From positions 238,736,702-238,800,701 of the forward strand of contig OU015490.1 in assembly GCA_907164885.2 (NCBI GenBank): a DNA stretch of 64,000 bases, read 5' to 3'. Below the pieces are notes generated by a model, which saw nothing but the letters and a program-made list of their open reading frames with translations, had not been told where the DNA came from and searched no databases. Numbering within the stretch: position 1 is the first letter of the stretch; each line of letters opens with the position of its first letter. The translations under genes and the position numbers were made by a program. The stretch comes from Dolomedes plantarius. Taxonomy: Eukaryota; Arthropoda; Arachnida; Araneae; Dolomedidae. Shown here one piece after another: positions 1 to 10,789 of this stretch.

Positions 1-889
1 GTCAGACACAAACTTGAGTTATAACCTTCTGCCAGGACGATTTTTCGAAGTGAGGTCTCCAAATCTCGAGGCTGGTATTCTTACCAGATGAGCCATTCCA
101 GGATGTTTGGAAGTTTCATTTTTAATAACATCTGTGCGAATTTACTTTGTTCTTATTTAAAAATTCAAGGCTGAATTTTTTCTATGATAAATAAATGTTA
201 AATTCAGTTCTCTATTACTGCTATTCTCAACAGTACGAGTGATATCTTCCGGCAGACAACCAGCCACAGTTCCTGAATCTTGAGCAGATTTTTATCGTCT
301 TTACTATTCCGGAGATGGACGTGTTATTTTTCATCATTTTCCTCAGTGCAACTTCGTCTATGGACAACCCATATCTGCATTACCCCAATGAGAATGTTCT
401 TTTTGTATAATTTATATATCTCACACTAACTGAGAAACGCCCTTTTTTATGTCTGGTAGATTTCATATTATCTGTTGTTCCTGCATGCATTAATTTGCTT
501 CATTGCTTTTAGATTAATTTATTATACTATTCCTTGGTTCTGAAGGTTGGAAAATAATAAAGGACTTCCTTTAATAATTTCTGAAATAACATTTATTTCG
601 CATTAATAAAATATATAAATAACTTTACAAAAATATATAAAGCTTTTACAAGATATATAAAAATATAAAAATAAAATATATAAATAACGTTGTACTTCAA
701 TACATTTCCTTTTTTCTATAAAATATTTATGGAATATAGTTATTTGAAACATTACTTTTTGGAAGCTTTCAGTAAATCAATATACCGTATTAATTTTATC
801 AGAGGCGTATATTTTATAAACTTGAGAGATAAAACATTAAGTGAAAACAATTTTGTTTCGAGAAAGATTTTATCTCAGTTTCCCAAATA
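1..889. other. AT-rich intergenic DNA, possible SINE head
   Basis: No convincing gene. On the minus strand about 36-110 there is a weak tRNA-like pattern (a TGGCTCATCTGG box A-like motif followed by CTTCGA where box B would be), possibly an old SINE head. The rest is AT-rich with only short open stretches lacking splice-site or family support. Confidence 0.3.
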
Positions 890-894
890 CTGAT

Positions 895-1240
895 AATCAA
901 ACAAAAATGGTATTTTCAGACAGCCTGAACTTTTCTGTCCCTTGCAACAAGATTTATTTTATAAATTTCTTCCACCAAAGGAATTTATGAGCATTTAAAA
1001 CACGCTATACCATATTTTTTTTACCTCGAAAAATTTTAATTTAAAAATATTATTTTTATTATAAAAAAACGAAAAGTGTTTTTGTAATGTGTAAAATTTC
1101 TTTCTCTATTATTGAGCATAATTTTTTCTTAAAAATCTTTAAATCTAAGTCGGTAATCCTTCGACACATTTTATCCATAGGTTAACTTTGAGGTGAGCGA
1201 ATCCAATGGGGTTAGTACACAGCAGCCTTAACGACTGCCT
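895..1240 (-). repeat. Dispersed palindromic-family repeat, single copy
   Basis: Read on the minus strand, this stretch matches the units of the tandem array at 52571-53970 over roughly 340 bases: the CTGTGTACTAACCC head, GGATTCGCTCACCTC, AAGTTAACCTATGGA, the ATTTTACAC tract, GTGTTTTAAATGCTCATAA and the CAGAAAAGTTCAGGCT tail come in the same order. It is one unit of that family in opposite orientation 51 kb away. No coding potential is seen; mobility is inferred from dispersal only. Confidence 0.75.
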
Positions 1241-2054
1241 TTCAAGACTGTCGATTGGATTCCTGACCTCCGGATTCCAGAATCCTCATTGCTAGACTAC
1301 CCGCATATGCATGGCTATCTCGCATCCTGACTACGACCCCTTAAAGAGTAATGAAGATAATCCAAATTGTTGATGAACATTTAATAAAGTTAGACAAATA
1401 AATAAATGTACGAGAAGCAAATTCTAGCGATCTTTGGAAGAAATCTTGAATGAGAATCTTAGTGGTCAGGAAAACCTGAAACTAACAGTTTAACCAGCAT
1501 TAATTTATGTCTAGTTCAATAATTATGCAACGGGCATTAAATATTCCGACATACCCTTTTAACGATCATATGACAGAATTGGGATTCGAGCCCGGGTCGA
1601 GAGGGGTTTCTACGAATTGAACCGTCTTGGTATGTAAGTCAATGTAATTTTCAATGACTTTCCTAATGTACTCATTTACAAATGCTGAATCTCTGATGAG
1701 TTTCGATTAACAGACAAATAAAAAAAATTAATCTGTATCACCATAATATATTTTAAATAAGCAACTATTTTTGTGCATTCTAATAATCAATTGATTATTA
1801 ATTAATCACTAGTTTATTTAAAACTATTGCTATTATATTAATACTATTAAGTTTCACATTTTCTCTATTTTCCGAAATATACGAAGTCTTATGAAAGAAA
1901 ACAGAAATTGTTATTATATGCAGTCTAGGAGGGATAACTTTGACATGAGTGATAACTTTGTTTCATTGGAAATCTATGGAAAAACACAGAATTTCATTGC
2001 GATTTTGATTACTCAAAGAACTAGATTATTTGAAAATTAACTTCCCCAATATAC
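1241..2054. other. Intergenic, no gene seen
   Basis: AT-rich sequence without recognised coding regions. Around 1575-1595 a GGATTCGAGCCC motif resembles a pol III box B (or its complement) and could mark an old SINE, but no second box or tail is clear. Confidence 0.3.
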
Positions 2055-2310
2055 TCTCTGGTTCTCAAGCCACCACACAAGCTATAATAAATTACAGCCG
2101 TGCTCCCACATCTAGATCTGTCGGGAAATGTAAACCATCTTAAGGCTATTGTCCGAGGGTCACAAACAAATTCTAATTCAATCAATTCCGTTCCATTGTG
2201 ACGTTCCGAGAAATGAGGCTTATGCCTTGGCAAAGTGAGGCACGAATGTCTGATACAAACTTCTCCCAACACAGCTACCGTATCTGCGATAGCTTTTTTA
2301 TCATTAACCT
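2055..2310 (-). CDS. Candidate internal exon, unrecognised protein
   Basis: An open minus-strand stretch of about 85 codons is bounded upstream by a good 3' splice-site pattern (T-rich tract ending TTGGTTACAG, exon beginning AGGTTAATG at 2310) and downstream by a weaker donor (AGA then GTATAT, exon end at 2055). The peptide is not low complexity: it holds five cysteines, a WFTFPDRSRCG segment and an IYYSLCGGLRTRE segment, unlike the Lys/Asn/Ile/Phe-rich translations of chance AT-rich reading frames nearby. I do not recognise the family. No partner exon is identified, and phases are 1 at the start and 2 at the end. It could equally be a chance open frame or an exon of a dead gene. Confidence 0.35.
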
Positions 2311-2341
2311 CTGTAACCAAACTTAAAATTAAAAATGTTGA

Positions 2342-3080
2342 TAAAATCGAACTAGTGGAAAGAGCAAAGAATAAATCGTGGAGATTGCGTATTCTTCAAC
2401 TATCCAATTGTCCTAGAGCAGTGATTCTCAACCTTTTATGTCTAGCCCCCTCTCCCCCCCCCCCCTTTTGAATGACATTCAAAATTTACGTCTCCCCTAG
2501 GCCTGACAAAAGTAAGTAACGCTAGTAAATTCATAAAATCGTACTAGTGGAAAGAGCAAAGAATATATCATAGAGATTGCGTATCCTCCAACTGCCGAAT
2601 TGTCCTAGAGCAGTGATTCTCAACCTTTTATGTCTAGCCCCCTTCTCCCCCTTTGGATAACATTCAAAATTTACGCCTCCCCTAGGCCTGACAAAAGCAA
2701 GTAACGCTAGTATATTCATAAAATCGTACTAGTGGAAAGAGCAAAGAATAAATCATGGAGATTGCGTATCCTCCAACTGCCCAATTGTCCTAGAGATGTT
2801 ATTCTCAACCTTTTATGTCCAGCCTCCTTCCCCCCCCCCCCTTTGGATGACATTCAAAATTTACGCGTCCCCTAGGCCTGACAAATGTAAGTAACGCTAG
2901 TATATTCATAATATCGTACTAGTGGAAAGAGAAAAGAATAAATCATGGAGATTGCGTATCCTCAAACTGCCCAATTGTTCTAGAGCAGTGATTCTCAACC
3001 TTTTGTGTCTAGCCCCCTTCCCCCCTTTGGATGACATTCAAAATTTACACCAACCCCAGGCCTAATAAAAGTAAGTAACG
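2342..3080. repeat. Tandem array of flank plus hAT left end (about 190-bp unit, 4 copies)
   Basis: Four units start with a variant of ATCGNACTAGTGGAAAGAG near 2345, 2540, 2725 and 2915. Each unit holds about 75 bases of host flank followed by the hAT terminus CAGTGATTCTCAACC and about 100 bases of element with a C-rich tract of variable length. The flank portion lies outside the transposon in unit 1, so the duplication happened after insertion. The unit junction is at TTCATAAAATCG, close to GTTGATAAAATCG at the original left flank, which suggests microhomology. Confidence 0.85.
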
Positions 3081-3173
3081 TTAGCAAAATAAATTATCCT
3101 CACATTTTTCCTAATTTCCTCCCCCCCCCCCCATATGAATATTTCTCATACCTCCTCAGATTGAGAACCACTG
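2419..3173. mobile_element. Non-autonomous hAT element with internal tandem expansion
   Basis: The left end CAGTGATTCTCAACC (2419) and right end GATTGAGAACCACTG (ending 3173) form the terminal inverted repeats usual for hAT elements. The flanking 8-bp target duplication is TCCTAGAG (2411-2418) and TCCTAGAT (3174-3181), 7 of 8 matching; 8 bp is the hAT hallmark. No transposase is encoded. Interior size is inflated by the four-unit array of left end plus flank. Confidence 0.8.
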
Positions 3174-3181
3174 TCCTAGAT

Positions 3182-3511
3182 TGTACTATGGAAGACTTTA
3201 GACTAACGATAGGGCATGATTGTTTTGGCACCCATCTTAACCGAACTGCAGTTTTGACCACGTGCCCCGTCTGCAGAGGTGAATTACCGAAGGCTGACCA
3301 TCTCCTCTCCCGTTCGGCCTTGACTGAAAGAACTATTTTCTCCCTCTCCTGGCAGGTTAGAGACTCCTGTCATCTTTAGAATTTTAATTGCATTTTTATT
3401 GTTAACTCAGTTTTTTATTTAATGTTCTTATCTTGTACCTATTAATGTGTATTGTGGCCAAGGATGTTGTCCATGGGCCTGTTGTATTGGAAATTATGAA
3501 AAAAAAAAAAA
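3182..3511 (+). pseudogene. LINE 3' end: zinc-knuckle-like C-terminus, 3' UTR and poly(A)
   Basis: An open frame to 3379 encodes a peptide with RLTIGHDCFGTHL, then CPVC and ADHLL spaced as in the region after RNase H or reverse transcriptase in many non-LTR retrotransposons (G-H...HL...CxxC...DH). The usual final cysteine after the histidine is not obvious (SRSAL in its place), suggesting decay. After the stop come about 120 bases of non-coding 3' UTR and 13 A residues at 3499-3511. It is severely 5'-truncated, as is common for LINE copies. The exact clade cannot be told, and no target duplication was found. Confidence 0.55.
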
Positions 3512-3589
3512 GCTTCAGGAATATTCATTTTTCCGTTGTTCGAGAATAAGAGGTTTTAAAATATTCAAAGCATCATTTAAGGGCTTTGG

Positions 3590-4112
3590 TAAAAGGGTTT
3601 ATTACTTATATCCTCCCAACACTAAAAATGTGAATATATGAGTAGTATACCGAAGTAGTGAACCCTAAGATCACCAAGGTAATCTTAGGGTTTATTATCT
3701 ACACCCTCTCCACACTAAAAATGTGAATATATGAGTAGTATACCGAAGTAGTGAACCCTAAGATCACCAAGGTAATCTTAGGGTTTATTATCTATACCCT
3801 CTCCACACTAAAATATTAATATATGAGTAGTATACCGAAGTAGTGAACCCTAAGATCACCAAGGTAATCTTAGGGTTTATTATCTACACCCTCTCCACAC
3901 TAAAAATGTGAATATATGAGTAGTATACCGAAGTAGTGAACCCTAAGATCACCAAGGTAATCTTAGGGTTTATTATCTATACCCTCTCCACACTAAAATA
4001 TTAATATATGAGTAGTATACCGAAGTAGTGAACCCTAAGATCACCAAGGTAATCTTAGGGTTTATTATCTACACCCTCTCCACACTAAAAATGTGAATAT
4101 ATGAGTAATGTA
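3590..4112. repeat. Alternating AB satellite, 92/93-bp monomers with hairpin
   Basis: Five full monomers have the CCCTAAGATCACC landmark near 3663, 3756, 3848, 3941 and 4033 (steps 93, 92, 93, 92), preceded by a partial one. Two monomer types alternate: type A carries ACACCCTCTCC...AAAAATGTG, type B carries ATACCCTCTCC...AAAATATTAAT, giving a 185-bp dimer. Every monomer contains a strong hairpin, AACCCTAAGAT paired with ATCTTAGGGTT, with an inner ACC/GGT stem. Non-coding. Confidence 0.9.
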
Positions 4113-4275
4113 GGATGAAAAGTAATAATCTATTTTTTAAAATTCACTTAGGGGTACTTTCTAGTATTTCAGTCAGATAAAAAAAATGGGGGAAAATTTG
4201 CTACTAATAAAAAATTATGTGGGAATTTTTTTTATGGTAATTTCAATTTTATATCTTTAAAAAATGCATAAGATA

Positions 4276-4599
4276 CAGTCGAATCCCATTATGGCAAGCC
4301 TGGTATATAACGAACTCACGGATATAACGAACGAAAATTTTGGTCCTGCCGTTTTCCTATTTTACGTAATTTAATAAGTATTGTGTCAGTTTAATGTAGT
4401 CGATTTTAGTCGATTTAATTCATTAAGTATCATTTTTAATGGATTTTATGATTTTTTATATTTACTAAACATTGCAACTAATGAATTGTACATTTTGTGA
4501 ACTCTAGCATTTTTTTTAACGATTCGGATACAGCGAACCACCGGATAAAGCGAACAAAACTTTTGGTCCCTTGAAGTTCGTTATGACGGGGTTCGACTG
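4276..4599. mobile_element. pogo-like MITE
   Basis: The left end CAGTCGAATCCCATTATGGC and the right end ...TTATGACGGGGTTCGACTG are imperfect terminal inverted repeats, flanked by TA on both sides (4274-4275, 4600-4601). Subterminal motifs of the type ATAACGAAC and AAAGCGAAC recur in both arms. The roughly 324-bp length without a coding frame is typical of a non-autonomous element. Placement in the pogo/Tigger group is inference from the TIR style and TA target. Confidence 0.7.
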
Positions 4600-4603
4600 T
4601 ATA

Positions 4604-5484
4604 GTTTTTTCCCTTTACCGAAAAATGAAATCGTCTGATGGAGATTTCTAGCTTTGATCCTACGCCACTCATATTTATGTTAAAGAAAAGTAGGAAATTT
4701 CCGACAAATCAAACCATTTTTTTTCATTGGAGCTTTAAAACATTCAAAATCCATGAAAATTATGAATTATGTTTAACTGATGAATATGATGTCACAATTC
4801 CCGCCATTTATCATAACTGCAATGCGTATCTTTCAAGCCCTATTTACTTTGGTGGACATACATTTAGGTTATTCCTAGGCTATTCATTATTGCTTACAAA
4901 AAAGTTTTTTTTTCTTCGAAAAAGTGAGTTTTTGGCCAGTAAGAAACGTGACTACCTGAAGTTACACCTCTCTTGTACGTGTCGGATGTCGCAGTTCTCA
5001 ACCTTGCGTCAAAAGAGACTCATCTCTGGGAGACCTACTCTGGTGACATAAGAACACTTGCGAGCAGAGCCTGCAGACAAAAATTTTATCCAGAGGTGAC
5101 CCACTTTGGGACCCCGAAAGGATTTCGAACGACGTGACTAAAATAAGTGGACGGCTCTCCCTCAATCGATAACCTCATTTTTGAAGCATTTTTTTTCCCT
5201 CTCGCTTTAGATGGACTTTCACTTTCGCAAAAATGAAGTTATTCACTCGAATTCACAGGAATATCTGAGATTTAATCTGTCGCTACTTATTTGATAGCAA
5301 GTCAAGGTAATCTTACACAACAGAAGACTCAGCTTGAATAAAACACGCCAGAAGCTGAGGAAATAAAAGCTTAAACAACATGTGAAGAAATAATTTAAAA
5401 AATAAATTAAATCCTGTTATTATTTTTATTTAAATTTGTTTCTGATTCGAAATTTGTCAGACAATAGAAAGTTTTACGAAAAAA
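4604..5484. other. Intergenic, no supported gene
   Basis: A 137-codon plus-strand open frame (4638-5051) lies here, but its start overlaps the flank of the MITE, its composition is ordinary and no domain is recognisable. I treat it as chance. No other structure seen. Confidence 0.4.
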
Positions 5485-5716
<232 letters not shown>

Positions 5717-5724
5717 AGTGTTTG

Positions 5725-6655
5725 TGATTAGAAATTAGTCAGACAATGGAAAGTTTTGTGAAAAAATTAAATCCGATCAGGCTCAATTAAAATGAATTAC
5801 AAGGGATGATAGTCCCTTGCAATTATTATTAATTGATCATGATAGTCCCCAGAATTCTTTTAAAAAATGCCTTATGATAAAATAAAATTAATTACATTAA
5901 AAATTATATCTAAAAAAATTAAACAAAGGAAAAGACAAATATTTACCAAAGTTTAGTTTCTAACACACTAATTTTTTATTTTAATTTGTTTCTGATTCGA
6001 AATTAGTCAGACAATGGAAAGTTTTGTGAAAAAACTAAATCCAATCATACTCAGTTAAAATGAATCACAAGGGATGATAGTTTCAGTTTTTAATTAGTCT
6101 TGTTTGTAATTTGTTGTTTTTTACTGTTGTTTTTTCATTGTTTTTATTTGTTGTTTCGACTTACTTCTGTAGGCCTTGTGCTGTACTTTGTGGTGCACAA
6201 GGACTGCCTTATTTATTAATTTAAAAAAAAGGATGATAGTCACTTGTAATTCTTATTAAATGAGCCTGATAGTCTCCAGAAATTTTTGTTAAATGCCTTC
6301 TAATAAAATAAAATTAATTACATAAAAATTATATCTAAAAATTTTAATAAAGGAAATGACAAATATTTACCAGAGTTTATTTTTTTAACACACTAATTTT
6401 ATTTATATTTGCTTCTGGTTCGAAATTAGTCACACAATGGAAAGCTTTGTGAAAAAACTAAATCCGATCAGGCTCAATTAAAATGAATTACAAGGGATGA
6501 TAGTCCCTTGTAATTCTTATTAATTGAGCTTGACAGTCCCCAGAATTTTTTTAAAATGCCTTCTAATAAAATAAAATTAATTACAATAAAAATTATATCT
6601 AAAAAATTAAACAAAGGAAAAGACGAATATTTATCAGAGTTTAATTTCTAAAACA
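5725..6655. repeat. Direct repeat of about 270-430 bp, three copies
   Basis: Copies begin near 5728, 5998 and 6418 with GAAATTAGTCAGACAATGG or close variants, then AAAGTTTTGTG, AATGAATTACAAGGGATGATAG, CCCCAGAATT and a TATCTAAAAA tail. A partial upstream copy of the head is at about 5446-5480. The middle copy is longer because a retroposon is inserted at 6082. Non-coding. Confidence 0.85.
6082..6230 (+). mobile_element. Small retroposon insertion with 10-bp target duplication
   Basis: This segment interrupts the middle repeat copy. It is bounded by exact GGATGATAGT direct repeats (6072-6081 and 6231-6240) and ends in eight A residues. The sister copies carry the uninterrupted target GGATGATAGTCCC. 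The body has a T-rich first half and a GCCTTGTGCTGTACTTTGTG stretch; it may be the 3' end of a LINE or a SINE. No coding frame. Confidence 0.75.
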
Positions 6656-6659
6656 AAAT

Positions 6660-7215
6660 GTAATGTTTTCCCTTTCCATTTTCCTCGAACATATTCAATC
6701 TTTCTTTGTCACTAGAACAGAAAACTAACTAGCTCTTTGTAACTAAATGTAATTTTAAGAGTTGTAGAAAATATTTTTATCACAGGAAACATCATGTTTC
6801 TGGCATTTATTTATATTTTTTCTCTTATTTTAAAATTTTGGAACATAAATTATTTGTGATTACAAGGAAATAATCCTCGTTTTTGTGATTTGCTTATGTT
6901 AAAACAGCAAGCCCAACAGTTTTGCAGATGATGCGACTGATATCCTCGGAACTGCACTTATCATCAGAATATGGACATCTTGTATTTGGGAGATCAACAA
7001 AAATTTAAAATTATTTACTTAAAGACTTTATTTGTGGATGGTGGGGTCAGAAGTCGGTAGTTTGACACTTAATTATTATCACGAACAGGCTGCGTGTTCA
7101 GGATTATTGCGCAGCGACTGGTCTGCACGTTTACTCCCACTGCATACTTAACGGTTGGATTGGATTATTGATTAGTGATTAACGACTTGATTAGTTGCGA
7201 ACTATTATTTACTTG
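6660..7215. other. Intergenic, nothing recognised
   Basis: Ordinary AT-rich sequence. No gene, RNA or repeat seen. Confidence 0.5.
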
Positions 7216-7218
7216 TTA

Positions 7219-7479
7219 GGCCGTCTGCACACGGAGCAACTCAAAAGAAACTGATAACGGACTCAAATCACAAACCAGGCCGTGATGAGTCGCAACCTAT
7301 GTAATTGAATGGAGCCACGCACACGACGCAACTGGTTACAAACCCGTCGGACGGGTTTGTAACCAGTTGCGTCGTGTGCGTGGCTCCATTCAATTACATA
7401 GGTTGCGACTCATCACGGCCTGGTTTGTGATTTGAGTCCGTTATCAGTTTCTTTTGAGTTGCTCCGTGTGCAGACGGCC
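7219..7479. mobile_element. Full-length palindromic PIF/Harbinger-type MITE
   Basis: The two halves are inverted copies of each other around position 7349: 130-base arms starting GGCCGTCTGCACACGGAGC and ending with its complement. I found no mismatch by eye. The 3-bp direct repeat TTA flanks it (7216-7218 and 7480-7482), the target size and sequence usual for PIF/Harbinger elements. No coding frame. Perfect arms imply recent origin or ongoing arm homogenisation. Confidence 0.85.
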
Positions 7480-7482
7480 TTA

Positions 7483-8665
7483 AATTCTACTGAAATTTAT
7501 GTTTTCTTATAGAAAAAAAAACTGAGTAGATGACATGAATCCCTCTGAAGCAACTTTTTAACTTGCTGTAAAGCAAATGAAACTTTCATGAAGGACACGG
7601 ACAACGCCTACGTAAATGCGTAACAAGCAAATTTGTGTTTACTCTCTGTATACGCAACAAATAAGAAGAAATAAAGCAAAAAGTGCTAAACTTGAGATTA
7701 TACTAAAAATGACAACATTTATGAAATCCATTGTTGAGTTTCATAAATTACTTGTGAAAGATAAAAACGTTAGAAAATACTCTCAATTATTATGACGGTT
7801 TTGCCAACCGATGTCCAGTTAATTCACAGGATGCCGTGTTTAAGTATCAAAAGTTTAGACATCAATTACTATGCAGTTCCCTGCAAATTCTCTCATATAT
7901 TAAGAAAGTGCATATCAAATTAGTATTAACATTACTCCTGGTAGCTTAATATTAGGAACCCTATAAAATAAATGTTTACTTTCCATTCAGTTCTATATTC
8001 GTTAGAAAAGGTGTCTTATCTCAGTGTAGAAAAATCCATTGAACTGAAAGAGTTAACTCAATTAAAGTTAATCCTCGTAACATTTTAGATTGTTTAAGAC
8101 GATTACTCTAGGGAGTTTCAGACCATATATTTAACTTTAAAATAATCTATTCACATTAATAGCGTAAAATGATCTTAATCCTTAGATTTTCATCAAAACT
8201 ATTTCTTCATAAGAATTTAAATTTTTAATTCGCAGCTTCCCTTGAACGTTATAGAGAAATTATATGATTTGAAAGACTAGCAAAAACGAGTGAAACAAAG
8301 ATAATAAATTATACTTAAATAAACCAAATGGAATTTTTAAATAAGCATTATTATGCAATAACCATTATACGCAACTATTTGATTAACTTGATAGAAATAA
8401 AGCTCCTTCTTTATCGTTAACTACAAGACCTTAATTTTAAAAAAACTTAATCAGTGATATCAGACAACATATGTTACTTTCTTAAAAATAATATTGAAGC
8501 TCAGAAATTATCTTTTTCAAGTGGTTTATCCAAATAACACATGAGTTTGTAATATACAGAAAACTTGAAACTTTTCTTTCAGAATTTTCAACAATTTTAC
8601 TCTGCTATAAACTTTCTGTAAACAACAATTTTTGAGCTATTTGCGCAAAAAATCGAATGATTAGC
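7483..8665. other. Intergenic, nothing recognised
   Basis: AT-rich single-copy-looking sequence. No coding frame, repeat or RNA gene is supportable. Confidence 0.5.
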
Positions 8666-8718
8666 TGAGTTTATGCTCTAAAGGTATTAAAAAGAAATAC
8701 CTTTAGAGCATAAACTCA
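8666..8718. repeat. Perfect short inverted repeat
   Basis: Arms of 23 bases (TGAGTTTATGCTCTAAAGG... and complement) are separated by a 7-base A-rich spacer. No target duplication or terminator context is seen. It could be a tiny foldback or a template-switch product. Confidence 0.9.
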
Positions 8719-10383
8719 TTTATACAAATATATTTGCGAAGTATTTTCGGAAAACCATATTAAAATCCAATGTAGACATTGAAAATTCTTTTGTCTTCTG
8801 TTTAGAGTGATACTAAAATACATCGAACTTTGAAGCCTTGAAAACACGAAAAAGATCCTCTTAAAAAAATTTTAGGCCCTAAAATTGTTTTTTAACTAGC
8901 TTCTATGTATGTTATATAATTAATTGATATTAGAGTCTCATACACTGGATTGAAACTGAAATAAAGGGAAAGCATAGATAAATCTCTTGGAGTCCTTAAA
9001 AAAGTAATAAAAAAGAAGTACCTGTGAAACTAAAACTTATGAAAATTGTTGCTTTACAGTAAATGTATAGTTAATGTCATTTATATGAGCAATATCACTT
9101 TTATAAAAGGTGATTAAAGTAACTCCGTACTATCATTTCTCTATAATTAAACTGATGAATAAAAGCAATTTTGGGAAAATAATAGAGAAAATTTTAATTT
9201 GAAAAAATGTTTCAACGTTTTATATCAAGAATAGCGTAAAAATGGTTATGTAATCAAATAAAAGATTTACCTGAATTTTCGAAGTTCTCCAGCAACTTCA
9301 TTTTTCTCTTGGTTTTAGAAAACCTGTATTTTTCAATCAACTTCTCTCACAATAAATATCCCCCATAACGTTGAATAAATATCTTAAACAATAGCATCTG
9401 GAAGTGAACCCACGGCAATGTTTCACTTAATAAATTATACTCACAGCAACCCAGTGCTACACTTCGTTTCCTCGTGTCATTTCCACGCAAATAAATTACT
9501 AGCTAGCGAGCCATTCATCCTTACTTCCAAGCCTTTTTCCCATCTAATAAGCTCTGGAAGAAGCCGCTGCATCTCCCTACGGTAGTTTGACCGTGTTTTA
9601 CAAAGAGATTTACACGTACCGAACGAGTTTTCGACTGACACATTTCATGATCACCAGACTTTTGACATTAAACTCTCCCTTTTCATTGCTGGAAATTATC
9701 CCTGATGTGAAGCAAGTAAAACGTGCTCATCATTTCGCGATTTTATAAAAAAGTAATGACATTTATGGAAGAGAATTCAGAGTTTAGACAATTTCCATCT
9801 CAATTGAAATTGTTAAGAAATGCGTATCAGAGGAATAAATGGGTTAATTGTTACTCTACAGTTTCAGAACACTTCCGGGGTTTCTCTAGTGTTTCTGCGG
9901 GATATTTTTATGAGCGTGTGATTGACGTTTATGGCACCGAAGCACAATCAAGATGAAAACCACAGATGTTTTCTCCTGCTTAAGTAAGTAATAAATTTCG
10001 GACAATGCTCAAAGTATTTGTGTTCAGAAGCCGTAAAAACGCCGAAATCGTATATTTTGAATATTCATTGGCGAAGAACATTTCTGTCGCTAGTATTTCA
10101 TTAATCGAGTTGGTCTACACCGTGAATTCGGCCACGTAACATACTTCAAGCCTTATAAGAGGGGAATGGTTGAAACATTACAAATCCATAAATATTTTAA
10201 TAAATCTATCATTTCACTTTGGTGCAGATACCTTAACAGTTTCAAGTTAGTAATATTGCAGACCCATTGCTCAATAAAATAACCGTAAGCAAGCAAAGAA
10301 TCACAGGATGTCATTATAGGAAAGTCATTGATATGATCTTATAAGACTAACTTTCACGTTTTCATTTCAGTGGTAAGATTATT
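8719..10383. other. Intergenic, no supported gene
   Basis: AT-rich. A 77-codon plus-strand frame at 9723-9956 has no recognisable domain and ordinary composition. No repeats were noticed. Confidence 0.45.
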
Positions 10384-10788
10384 GTGCCTAATGGGGCAAA
10401 TGAGGGCTGTTTAGAGGATTATCCTTTGTCTGATGTCCTGACTGCATCGAAAGTTCAATTCGTTTTTAAGATCATGTTTTACAATTTTTGGGAAGAGCCT
10501 TCGGCTAATCACTGGTATCCGGCCAAGCGCCCTTGTCTGGCCTTGCTCTTTAGTGATCCGAGACCAATTCAGACAGCCCTGGCTGGTTTACGGAGTGGTC
10601 AGTTTACAAATGGTATGCGCCTTGATCATTGTATCAAGGTCTTTCCCCTTTTTCCCTGTTCTGCTGCTCCCTGCAAATCCTTCCTATACTGTGGACTGTT
10701 TGGAAATCCCTGTCAGCAAACTTGCTGAGGATCAGGATTCTGCTGTTCCTCATTTGTTAATACGACAAAGTCTCATAGAACTGATATA
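10384..10788 (+). pseudogene. Decayed C-terminal fragment of a LINE polyprotein
   Basis: Two overlapping frames together look like the end of a non-LTR retrotransposon ORF2. The first has HWYPAKRPCLALLFSD, then IQTALAGLRSGQF, resembling the QTALxRLRSGH segment after the RNase H domain; it continues to FPCSAAPC. The second frame continues as CLEIPVSKL and ends LIRQSLIELI. In relatives the segment is followed by a CxC...H...C-type cluster, here partly lost. The split over two frames indicates at least one frameshift. Upstream domains are absent, so it is a 5'-truncated or eroded copy. Resemblance is from memory of the family, not an alignment. Confidence 0.45.
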
Positions 10789-10789
10789 G

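Noticed and set aside
3590..4112. CRISPR-like array
   Set aside because: There are no unique spacers; the whole 92/93-bp unit repeats, and the sequence is eukaryotic satellite.
4638..5051. 137-codon open frame
   Set aside because: No domain, no supporting splice signals and no relation to neighbours; it starts next to a MITE end. Length alone is not enough.
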